Position numbers and translations under genes: made by a program
In this document: one piece after another, positions 43,808 to 51,428 of the stretch
How the letters are laid out: each line of letters begins with the position of its first letter
Numbering within the stretch: position 1 is the stretch's first letter
The notes under the pieces: generated by a model
Database searches by the model: none
Told to the model about the DNA's origin: nothing
The model's input: only the letters and a program-made list of their open reading frames with translations
Assembly: GCA_030426085.1 (NCBI GenBank)
Contig: JAUHYW010000019.1
Location: forward strand, 1 to 64,000
Length of the DNA: 64,000 bases
DNA from: a bacterium
GTDB taxonomy: Bacteria > Myxococcota_A > Bradymonadia > UBA7976 > UBA1532
Reading direction: 5' to 3'

Positions 43808-44574
43808 CCCCGTCTCCGCACCTGTCGCGCTTCGCGCTCGATCGCTCGCTCGGCGGGTCGGCGTCACCCGAGGCCGACGCGCATGTGCAGCGCTGCGCCG
43901 AGTGTCGGGCCCGGCTCGACGCCCGGCGGCGGACGCTGGACGCCATCGCGGCCGAGCCGGCGTTCGCCCGTGGCCGGGCCCGGCTGCTCACCGCCACCCG
44001 ACCCCCGCCGGCGATCCGAAGGCGGTGGCGGTGGTCGGCGGGGGCCCTGGCCGTGGCGGCGGTCGCGGTCGTCGTGTGGGTCGGGCTGGGCGGCGGGCCG
44101 GGCGGTGATCCGGGCGGCGTCACGGCGCCCGGTCGGACCGGCGGCGACGGGCTGCGGGCCAAGGGCGACTTCGCGCTGTCGGTCGTGCGCACCGCCGATG
44201 GCCGGGCGACCGGGCCGTTCCCGCCCGGCGCCGAGGTCGAGCTGCGGGTCGGCGGCTGGCAGGCGGCGGCCCTGGTGCTGGCCCTCGACGACCAGGGCGG
44301 GGCGTCGGTGATCTGGCCGCCGGGCGGCACCGAGAGCGGGCTCATCACCGCCGACGGCCGGCTCGAGCCGCGGTTCCGGGTGACGCCGGGCGATCTGCTC
44401 CTGCTCAGCATCTTCTCGGCCACCCCGATCGACGCCGAGGCCGCCCGCCGGGCGCTGGCCCGCTCGGCCCGGGGCTGCGCCGGCCGGCCGACCCCGGCGT
44501 GCAGCGCGCCGCCGCGCCAGCCGGGGGAGCTGGGCCGGGCGTGGACCGCGCTGCGCACGGCGGATCCTCGATGA
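43804..44574 (+). CDS. Zinc-finger (zf-HC2-like) transmembrane protein, putative anti-sigma factor
   Basis: 256 residues. The N-terminal HVQRCAECRARLDARR is an HC2-type zinc finger, cytoplasmic in known anti-sigma factors. One membrane helix follows (WSAGALAVAAVAVVVWVGLG, about 76-95). The exterior domain of about 155 residues has VELRVGGWQAAALVLALDDQGGASVIWPPGG, resembling DUF4384 proteins, which often accompany caspase-like genes. It overlaps both neighbours by 4 bases. Likely role: hold the sigma factor until an envelope signal arrives. Confidence 0.8.
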   Translation: MTPSPHLSRFALDRSLGGSASPEADAHVQRCAECRARLDARRRTLDAIAAEPAFARGRARLLTATRPPPAIRRRWRWSAGALAVAAVAVVVWVGLGGGPGGDPGGVTAPGRTGGDGLRAKGDFALSVVRTADGRATGPFPPGAEVELRVGGWQAAALVLALDDQGGASVIWPPGGTESGLITADGRLEPRFRVTPGDLLLLSIFSATPIDAEAARRALARSARGCAGRPTPACSAPPRQPGELGRAWTALRTADPR

Positions 44575-46076
44575 AGAGCGTCGCCTGTCTGCTGCTCGTC
44601 GGCCTCGCGCTGAGCCTGCCGTCCCCGGCGTCGGCCCGGCGCTATCTGGTGGCCCTGGGCCAGAACGCCGGGGCGGGAGACGACCTGCCGCTGCGCTTCG
44701 CCGAGCGGGACGCCGAGCGGGTGGCCGAGGTGATGCTGACGGTCGGCGGGGTCGACGAAGGGGACGCGACCCTGCTCTTCGGGGCCGACGCCGAGCGGCT
44801 GGTCGAGGCGCTCGAGGCGGCGAGCCGGCGCCTGCGGGCGGCGGGCGACGCGCCGTTCGATCAGCTCGTGGTCTATGTCTCGGGCCACGCCGCCGACGGC
44901 ATGCTGCACCTCGACGGCACCCGCTACCCGATCGCCGCCCTGCGCGACTTCGTCGAGCGCGCCCCGGTGGGGCTGGCGATGCTGGTGCTCGACACCTGCG
45001 ACGCCGGCCGGCTGACCCGGCGCAAGGGGCTCGCGCCGCTGCCGGGGCCGGCGGTGCGCGTCGAGCGGCCCGACGCCGAGGGGCGGATCTACATCGCCGC
45101 GTCGGCGGTCGGCGAGGCGGCCTACGAGTCCGATCGGCTCGAGGGGGCCTTGTTCACCCATCACCTGACCACCGGCCTGCGGGGGGCGGCCGATCGGGAC
45201 GGCGACGGGCGGGTGACCCTCGACGAGGCGTTCGGCTATGCCTACGTCGGCACCCGGGCGTCGACCTTCGGCAGCCGCCGTCGGCAGACGCCGAGCTATG
45301 CGGTCGACCTGCGCGGCGAGGGCGCGGTGGTGCTCACCGAGACCGGGCGGGCGGCGGCCCGGCTGACCCTCGACGACGGGCGACCGGGCGAGTGGACGAT
45401 GCTGGCGACGGCCACCGGCGAGGGCCTGCGCCTGAGCAAAGGGGCCGCCCCCCTGGTGCTGGCGGTGGCCCCGGGGCGGTGGCGGGCGCGCACGACCCGC
45501 GACGGGCGGCCGGTGGAGGCCCGGGTCGAGGTGCCCGCCGGGGGCGAGGCGACGGTGCGCGCCGAGGCGCTGCGGCCGACGGCGTCCGACGCGCTGGCCA
45601 CCCGGGGGTCGGGCCGTCGGTGGTCGGTGGCGCTGGCCGCCGAGCTGGCCCCGAGCGCGGTCGACGGCGGCGCGGGCGCGGCGGCTACCGGCGGCGGGCT
45701 GACGCTGCGCCGGGTGGGCCTCGACGGCTGGGCTGCGGCCGATCTGGGGGTCCGGGTGAGCGCCGCCGCCGATGTGAGCCAGGTGGAGTACACCGCCGGG
45801 CTGGCCGGAGGTCGGGTGTGGTGGTTCGATCGCGCCGCGGCCCGGGCCGGCCTGCGGGCCGAGGCGGCGGCGGTGCACCAGCGCGGGGTCCCCGGCGGCG
45901 CTCGGTGGTCGGTGGTGCCCCGGGCGGGGGCCGAGGTGGGCCTCGACTGGCCGGTGCTCGAGCAGTGGTCGGTCATCGCCGAGGTCCGGGGCGGCGCTCA
46001 GCTCGTGCGCCGGGTCGACGGCTGGCGGATCGGGCCTCACGCCGTCGGCCGGCTGGGGGTCGCGTGGCGGCTGTGA
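44571..46076 (+). CDS. Secreted caspase-like (C14) peptidase with barrel-like C-terminus
   Basis: 501 residues; signal peptide MKSVACLLLVGLALSLPSPASA. The caspase fold at about 23-260 has the catalytic pair His106 (VVYVSGHAADG) and Cys143 (LVLDTCDAGRL). DRDGDGRVTLDEAF is an EF-hand-like calcium loop before the end of the domain. About 100 residues of beta-sandwich type follow. The last 140 residues alternate in the manner of an outer-membrane barrel and end GRLGVAWRL. The protein may be tethered in the outer membrane with the protease facing the periplasm. Substrate unknown. Start overlaps the previous stop. Confidence 0.85.
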   Translation: MKSVACLLLVGLALSLPSPASARRYLVALGQNAGAGDDLPLRFAERDAERVAEVMLTVGGVDEGDATLLFGADAERLVEALEAASRRLRAAGDAPFDQLVVYVSGHAADGMLHLDGTRYPIAALRDFVERAPVGLAMLVLDTCDAGRLTRRKGLAPLPGPAVRVERPDAEGRIYIAASAVGEAAYESDRLEGALFTHHLTTGLRGAADRDGDGRVTLDEAFGYAYVGTRASTFGSRRRQTPSYAVDLRGEGAVVLTETGRAAARLTLDDGRPGEWTMLATATGEGLRLSKGAAPLVLAVAPGRWRARTTRDGRPVEARVEVPAGGEATVRAEALRPTASDALATRGSGRRWSVALAAELAPSAVDGGAGAAATGGGLTLRRVGLDGWAAADLGVRVSAAADVSQVEYTAGLAGGRVWWFDRAAARAGLRAEAAAVHQRGVPGGARWSVVPRAGAEVGLDWPVLEQWSVIAEVRGGAQLVRRVDGWRIGPHAVGRLGVAWRL

Positions 46077-47512
46077 GGGGCGGTGGCATCTGGCGGCCGA
46101 TGCTCCTGGTCGGTCTCGCGTGGCTCGCCGGGTGCGACCCGCTGTACAGCGTCGACGATCTCGCCGACGGCGATGGCCGGGCCGACGCAGGGCCCGACGC
46201 CCGCCCGGGAGACCCGCTCGACGCCGGGCCCGATCCCGGCCCGCTGGCGCCGCTCGACCCCGCGCCGCTCGATTGCGCCCGCATCGCCGAGCGGCCCCCG
46301 ATGACCCCGCTCGGCCCCCACCCCCCATCGGCCCCGCTGGACGGGGTGTGCGCGCCGGGTGACCCGGGGCCGTCGCATTACACCTGGGCCGACCCCGACG
46401 GCCCCTACGCCGTGCATGTGATCGCCGTCGGCGAGGCCATCCCCGAGACCCCCGGCGGCGCGGTCGTCGTCCGGGTGCGGGCCACCGCCGCGCCGGCGGT
46501 GCTGGTGCTGGTGGCCGACAGCCCCACCGCGTGGGAGCTCGCACCCGACGCCGACGCCCGCGTCGCCGGGGTGATCGTCGCCGGACCCCAGCCGCGGGCC
46601 GTGCAGGGATCGCCGGTGGCGGTGCAGAGCCTCGACGGCGATCACTTCTGCGCGTTCGGCGCCGGCTGGGAGGCGCGGCATCAGGTCGACGACGGCGCGC
46701 ACCACACCATGATCACCGCCATCCGCGAGGCGCTCGGCCAGCGCGAGACCGCCTTTCAGGGCTGCGCCCGCGGGCGGCGCTTCACCGTGCCCCACAGCGA
46801 CAGCCCCGAGACCGAGCCTCCGCCGCTGGCGCCGATCGAGGCCGAGGCGGGCGAGGTGCTCGGGTGCGGCGACATCGCCCGGGAGTCGGTGCGGTGCATC
46901 CTCGCCGCGTACGAGGGGACCGACCTCATCGGCCTCGACACCGGGCGGACCTGCCCGATCGAGCGCATGGACCCCGGCACGCCGTACCTCGAGTCGATGG
47001 CCTGGCGCGGCGCGGCCCTGTGGCGCTGCGGCCCGTCGGGGTTGACCCGCCTGCGGCTCGACACCTTGAAGCGGGACGTGCCCGAGGTGCTGTGCGGGTG
47101 GCTCGTCGACGACGGTGACGGCTTCCTGGCCGCCGAGCCCGGCACCCCGCCCGATCGGGCGATCCAGCGCTTCGACGGCCCGGCCGATCTGATCGCGGGC
47201 CGGTCGTCGCGGGCCTTCGCCCCCGAGATCTCGCTGTCGGTCTTCGCCGCCCACGACGGCATCCTGTACGGGGCCCACTTCTCGACCGACCGCATCGAGC
47301 GCTTCGACCTCGCCGAGCGGCGGGTGCTCGCGCCGCTGATCCTCGAAGACTTCGACGCCCGGATCCACGGCTTCGACGTGCTGCCCGAGGGGGTGATGGT
47401 CCTGACCTCCGACACCTTGCACCGCTTCGACCGCGCGACCGGCGCCGCCCTCGACGCCCTGCCCTTCGGTCGGGACCAGGCCTTCTTCGGCCTCGTGTGC
47501 CAGTCGGACTGA
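46073..47512 (+). CDS. Lipoprotein, paralogue 1 of a tandem pair
   Basis: 479 residues from GTG 46073, overlapping the caspase stop by 4 bases; an ATG at 46100 is an alternative. Lipobox LAWLAGC. After an Asp/Gly/Pro linker the protein shares blocks with the gene at 47880: DGDHFCAFGAGWEARHQVDDGAHHTMI, IREALGQRETAFQGCARGRRFTVP and a C-terminal IERFDLAERRVLAPLILEDFDARIHGFDV. The last part looks like beta-propeller blades. Being coupled to the sigma/caspase genes, it is probably a partner or target of them. No family recognised. Confidence 0.75.
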   Translation: MRGGGIWRPMLLVGLAWLAGCDPLYSVDDLADGDGRADAGPDARPGDPLDAGPDPGPLAPLDPAPLDCARIAERPPMTPLGPHPPSAPLDGVCAPGDPGPSHYTWADPDGPYAVHVIAVGEAIPETPGGAVVVRVRATAAPAVLVLVADSPTAWELAPDADARVAGVIVAGPQPRAVQGSPVAVQSLDGDHFCAFGAGWEARHQVDDGAHHTMITAIREALGQRETAFQGCARGRRFTVPHSDSPETEPPPLAPIEAEAGEVLGCGDIARESVRCILAAYEGTDLIGLDTGRTCPIERMDPGTPYLESMAWRGAALWRCGPSGLTRLRLDTLKRDVPEVLCGWLVDDGDGFLAAEPGTPPDRAIQRFDGPADLIAGRSSRAFAPEISLSVFAAHDGILYGAHFSTDRIERFDLAERRVLAPLILEDFDARIHGFDVLPEGVMVLTSDTLHRFDRATGAALDALPFGRDQAFFGLVCQSD

Positions 47513-47528
47513 GCCCCGCGGTATTTTT

Positions 47529-47761
47529 GGCTCCGTCAGGAAATTACTCGGGCTGCGGCCGCGATCTCGACCCCCATTCGCCGCTTTCCTCCTCGCCTGG
47601 TCTCCGCGCTGCGCGCCTCGACCCGGGCCTACGCCCCGTCGGGTCGTGGGCTTGACCCCCTCGCCGCACCTCTGGTGCGACTGCGTCGCCGGCTGTGGGG
47701 GCGCTGGCGACTGGGGGCCGACCTCACGCCCTCGCTGTCCGAGTAATTTTCTTCCGGAGCC
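47529..47761. mobile_element. 233-bp element with 23-bp terminal inverted repeats (MITE-like)
   Basis: The 367-base gap 47513-47879 is mostly filled by this element. Left end 47529-47551 (starts GGCTCCGTCAGG, ends ATTACTCGG) and right end 47739-47761 pair at 20 of 23 positions. It carries no gene. Both flanks have TTT, which may be a 3-bp target duplication but is too short to be sure. It separates the two paralogous lipoprotein genes. Confidence 0.6.
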
Positions 47762-47879
47762 TTTCTGCCGGGGGCGATGTCCCATCTCGGGCGGGTGATC
47801 CGTCGAACCAGACAGAGCGCGCGGTCGAGAGTGATGGCCGCGCACCCATCGCCGCGATCCCATCAAGCGAGGACGAAGC

Positions 47880-49463
47880 ATGTTCCCGAGACACCCACTC
47901 ATGGGTCTGGCCGTCGTGTGCCTGGCCCTGACCGCCTGCAACATCGACCTGGGCGGCCTGCCCGACCCCGGCGCCGACGCGCCCGCCGACCCGGGTGAGG
48001 ACCCGATGGCGCCGGATGCGCCCGACGAGCCCGACGCGCCCGAAGAGCCCGACGCGCCCGAAGAGCCCGACGCGCCCGAAGAGCCCGACGCGCCCGAAGA
48101 GCCCGAAGAGCCCGCCGACTGCGCCCCGATCGACCCGCCGGCCATCGCCCAGGCCGACATCGAGCCCATCGATCCGCTGCCCGCCGTCGACTGCGACGAG
48201 ATGCTCGAGCCCATCCGCCCCTATCGCCACGGGCCCCACCCGCCCTCGATCCCGCTCGACGCCGCCTGCGGTGATCGGGTCTCGAACTACACCATCGCCG
48301 GCGCCGCCGACGACGCGCCCTACGAGGTCCACGTCGTCAGCGTCTACGAGGGCCGCATCGACCTGCCCGGTCTGGTCGGCATCGGCGGGGCCGAGGTCGT
48401 CATCGAGCGCACCGCCCGGCCGGTGGTGCTGGTGCTGACGGCCAACGATCCGGTGCACTGGCGCCTGCGCCCGACGGCCGACGCGCGCATCGCGGGGGTG
48501 CTCGTGGCCGGCGACGACGGCCAGCAGATCGAGGGGTCCCCGGTGCCGGCCCAGCGCCTCGAGCGGGACCACTTCTGCGCGGTGGGCTACGGCTGGGAGG
48601 TGGACCACAACACCGGCGGCGGCGACCACCGCAGCATGATCCGCGGCATCCGGGCCGCGCTGGGCCAGACCGAGAGCAGCTTTCAGGGGTGCTATGGCGG
48701 CCAGCAGTTCACCGTGCCCTACGCCGCGTGCCCCGAGACCGAGGCCGAAGAGCCGGCGGCGCTCGACGAGGGCCTGACCCCGGCCGACGCCGACCTCGGG
48801 GAGTGCGCCTTCATGGCCCAGGAGTCGCTCTACTGCGCCACCAACAGCCAGCGGGGGCTCGAGCTCCTCGGCCTCGACACCGGCAGCCGCTGCGTGGTCG
48901 GTCCGGCCGCGGGCTCGATGTCGACGCTGACCTGGTTCGGGGACGCGATCTACGCCTGCGACGAGACCGGCCTGACCCGCTTCCGCTTCGACCTCGGCGC
49001 CTGGGAGCCCCTCGAGGTGCCCTGCGCGAGCGTGGCGGCCGACGGCGGCGACCTGCTCGTCAGCATCGTCGGCCATCGCTTCGACCTCGACCTCATGCGG
49101 CTGGGCAACGTCTTCCGCTACGCCGGCGCGGCCGGGCTGCTCGCGGGGCAGGTGCTCGAGCAGTTCGACCCCGGCGTGCTCGTCGAGCGCCTGGACGTCG
49201 ACCGGGGCATCCTCTACAGCGCGCGGCACGCCACCGACCACCTCGAGCGCTTCGATCTGGACCGGGGCGTCGATCTGGGGCCGGTGATGCTCGAAGGCTA
49301 CGACGATTGGATCCACGGCATGGACGTCATCGACGGGCAGATCGTGGTGCAGGGCCGCGCGGGCATCTACATCTTCGACGCCGACGACGGCACCCGCCTG
49401 GCCGACTTCGCGATGCAGCGGGTCATGCACATGGGGCTGGCCTGCGCCGCCGCCGAGCCCTGA
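47880..49463 (+). CDS. Lipoprotein, paralogue 2 of a tandem pair
   Basis: 527 residues with signal peptide MFPRHPLMGLAVVCLALTAC (lipobox). An unusually regular DAPEEP repeat linker follows (residues about 50-75). The body repeats the blocks of the gene at 46073: ERDHFCAVGYGWEVDHNTGGG, IRAALGQTESSFQGCYGGQQFTVP and LERFDLDRGVDLGPVMLEGYDDWIHGMDV. Conserved cysteines suggest disulfides and a periplasmic or surface location. It is outside the overlapping operon and may have its own promoter. Function unknown. Confidence 0.75.
   Translation: MFPRHPLMGLAVVCLALTACNIDLGGLPDPGADAPADPGEDPMAPDAPDEPDAPEEPDAPEEPDAPEEPDAPEEPEEPADCAPIDPPAIAQADIEPIDPLPAVDCDEMLEPIRPYRHGPHPPSIPLDAACGDRVSNYTIAGAADDAPYEVHVVSVYEGRIDLPGLVGIGGAEVVIERTARPVVLVLTANDPVHWRLRPTADARIAGVLVAGDDGQQIEGSPVPAQRLERDHFCAVGYGWEVDHNTGGGDHRSMIRGIRAALGQTESSFQGCYGGQQFTVPYAACPETEAEEPAALDEGLTPADADLGECAFMAQESLYCATNSQRGLELLGLDTGSRCVVGPAAGSMSTLTWFGDAIYACDETGLTRFRFDLGAWEPLEVPCASVAADGGDLLVSIVGHRFDLDLMRLGNVFRYAGAAGLLAGQVLEQFDPGVLVERLDVDRGILYSARHATDHLERFDLDRGVDLGPVMLEGYDDWIHGMDVIDGQIVVQGRAGIYIFDADDGTRLADFAMQRVMHMGLACAAAEP
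48030..48101 (+). repeat. Four perfect 18-bp tandem repeats in a coding sequence
   Basis: CCCGACGCGCCCGAAGAG repeats four times without change and encodes PDAPEE units of the lipoprotein linker. In-frame slippage would change linker length. Confidence 0.9.
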
Positions 49464-49652
49464 GGCGCGGTCGGCTCACGGCTCGCCCGATCCCCCGGCC
49501 CGCCGCATGCGCTCGCGGCTGCGGCGGGCGGCCAGTCGGGCGAGGTGCGGGCCGAGGCGCGAGGCGCGGGCGGCGGTCACCGGGCGCGGCTCGATCGTCG
49601 AGCGGCTCCCCGAAGAAGCCCACGTCCCGCGCGCCGACGGCGCCGGCCCCCC

Positions 49653-51251
49653 TCACCCGTCCAGCATCGTGCGCAGGTGCTTGGCGTCCCGGGCCACCCG
49701 CAGCGCGGCCTCGCGGCTCAGGTCGCCCTGGCGCACCAGCTCGGCGAGGCTGGTGTCGAATGGCAGCATGCCATCCTTGCGCCCGCTCTGGATCGCGGTC
49801 GTGAAGTGATGGGTCCGTCGCTCGCGGATCATATTGGCGATGGCATAGTTGGCCCGCACGATCTCGACCACCGGCACCCGGCTGCTGCCATCGTGGGTCG
49901 GCAGGAGCCTCTGGGTCACCACCGCCCGCAGGACGTCGGCCACCTGCATCCGGATCTGCTGCTGCTGGTGCTCGGGGAAGATGTCGATCATCCGGTCGAT
50001 CGCCTGGCTGGCGCTGCCGCTGTGCAGCGTCGAGAGCACCAGGTGGCCGGTCTCGGCGGCGGTGATGGCGGCGGCGATGGTCTCGAGATCCCGCATCTCG
50101 CCGACGAGGATGACGTCCGGCGCCTCGCGCAGGCCGTCGCGCAGGCCGGCGGCGAACGAGGTGACGTGCACCCCCACCTCGCGCTGGTGGATGATGCTCT
50201 GCTTGTCTTCGAACAGGTACTCGATGGGGTCTTCGAGGGTCAGGATGTGCCGCCGGTGGTGGGCGTTGATGTGCTCGACGAGCGCCGAGAGCGTCGTCGA
50301 CTTGCCCGAGCCGGTGGGGCCGCAGACCATCACCAGCCCGTAGGGGAACTCGCCCAGCTCGGCGATGGCCTCGGGCAGCCGCAGCTCGCCGAGGCCGGGC
50401 ACCTCGCCCCACACCGGGCGGAAGGCGGCCGCCAGCCCGCTGATGGTGCGGAAGACGTTGACCCGGAACCGATGGCGGTCGGCCCCGTCGGCCGGCAGCT
50501 CGAAGCCGAGGTCGACGCTGCCTTCCTCTTCGAGCCGGGCCTTGCGGGCGGGGGTCATCATGTCGCCGAGGGTCTCGAGCAGGGCCTTCTCGCGCACGGT
50601 GTGCCCGGTCACCGCGCGGTAGTCGCCGATCTTGCGCACCCGGGGGTCGCGGCCGGTGGAGAGCACGAGGTCCGACGCCCGCTCGAGCATCATCAGGCGC
50701 AGCATGTCGGTCAGCGTGCGGCACTGGCGGAAGCGGGCCAGCCACGGGGGCTCGTCGATGGCTTGCAGGCTCTCGTCTTCCCGGGCGGGCGCGCTCGGCG
50801 GGCGGGCGCGGGCCGACGCGACGGGGGGCACGACGCCCGAGGCCCGGGGCGGCGGCCCGGCGACCTCCGGCTCGGGTTCGGGCGCCTCGGTCCTGATCCG
50901 GGGCGCGGGGATCCGGGGCGCGGGGCGTGATCCCTTGCCCGGCGACCGCTTCCCGGTCGGGCGGAAGGCGACCGCCATGCCTTCGGGCAGCCGGCGCACC
51001 CGGTATTGGAAGCGCCCCGACTCGTGCACGTAGACCCCGTCCACCTGCCCCCGGGCGACGAGCGCGGCGAGCTGGTCGGCGTCGACGACGGCGTCCATGA
51101 GCTGGGACAGCGCGGCCTGGCTGAGCGGGCCCCCGTCCAGCGCCCGCGGCTCGCCGCCTTTGAACAGCAGCGGCGGCTGCCCCGGCCGGAACTGCAGCGA
51201 GTCGGCCCCGGCGCCGGTCAGCGTGCGCAGCATCTCGGTCAGGCTGAGCAT
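49653..51251 (-). CDS. PilT/PilU-type pilus retraction ATPase with duplicated N-terminal domain
   Basis: 532 residues. The ATPase core has Walker A GPTGSGKS at 311-318, LTLEDPIEYLFEDKQSIIHQREVG (Asp box), GEMRDLETI (Walker B) and AAETGHLVLSTLHSG (His box). Residues 175-280 are the usual PilT N-terminal domain. Residues 4-98 look like a second, diverged copy (SLTEMLRTL... AVAFRP against TLTDMLRLM... AAAFRP), joined by a Pro-rich linker. Normal PilT is about 350-380 residues. It would drive pilus retraction for twitching; no other pilus genes are nearby. Confidence 0.88.
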   Translation of the reverse strand: MLSLTEMLRTLTGAGADSLQFRPGQPPLLFKGGEPRALDGGPLSQAALSQLMDAVVDADQLAALVARGQVDGVYVHESGRFQYRVRRLPEGMAVAFRPTGKRSPGKGSRPAPRIPAPRIRTEAPEPEPEVAGPPPRASGVVPPVASARARPPSAPAREDESLQAIDEPPWLARFRQCRTLTDMLRLMMLERASDLVLSTGRDPRVRKIGDYRAVTGHTVREKALLETLGDMMTPARKARLEEEGSVDLGFELPADGADRHRFRVNVFRTISGLAAAFRPVWGEVPGLGELRLPEAIAELGEFPYGLVMVCGPTGSGKSTTLSALVEHINAHHRRHILTLEDPIEYLFEDKQSIIHQREVGVHVTSFAAGLRDGLREAPDVILVGEMRDLETIAAAITAAETGHLVLSTLHSGSASQAIDRMIDIFPEHQQQQIRMQVADVLRAVVTQRLLPTHDGSSRVPVVEIVRANYAIANMIRERRTHHFTTAIQSGRKDGMLPFDTSLAELVRQGDLSREAALRVARDAKHLRTMLDG

Positions 51252-51428
51252 GGTGTCTCCCCCCTCGGCGGCGCCCGCGCTTCCCCGCGCGCCCGGGGGT
51301 CAATGTAGCCCACTCCCGGGCGAGGGCCCAATCCGCTGCGCGGCCCTCCGGGTGCGTTGAATCCCGGCCCGTCCCGGTGGAGTATGCGCCGGTCCCCGAG
51401 TCGCCGCCGTCTGCCCCGAGGAGGCCCC

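Noticed and set aside
43758-46544. Open frame of 928 codons antisense to the sigma/caspase operon
   Set aside because: Contradicts four coupled genes on the plus strand and has no recognisable features.
49464-49652. In-frame continuation after the PilT stop, ending in a basic stretch
   Set aside because: It has no start codon with a ribosome-binding site apart from a GTG giving about 35 residues; read-through cannot be supported.
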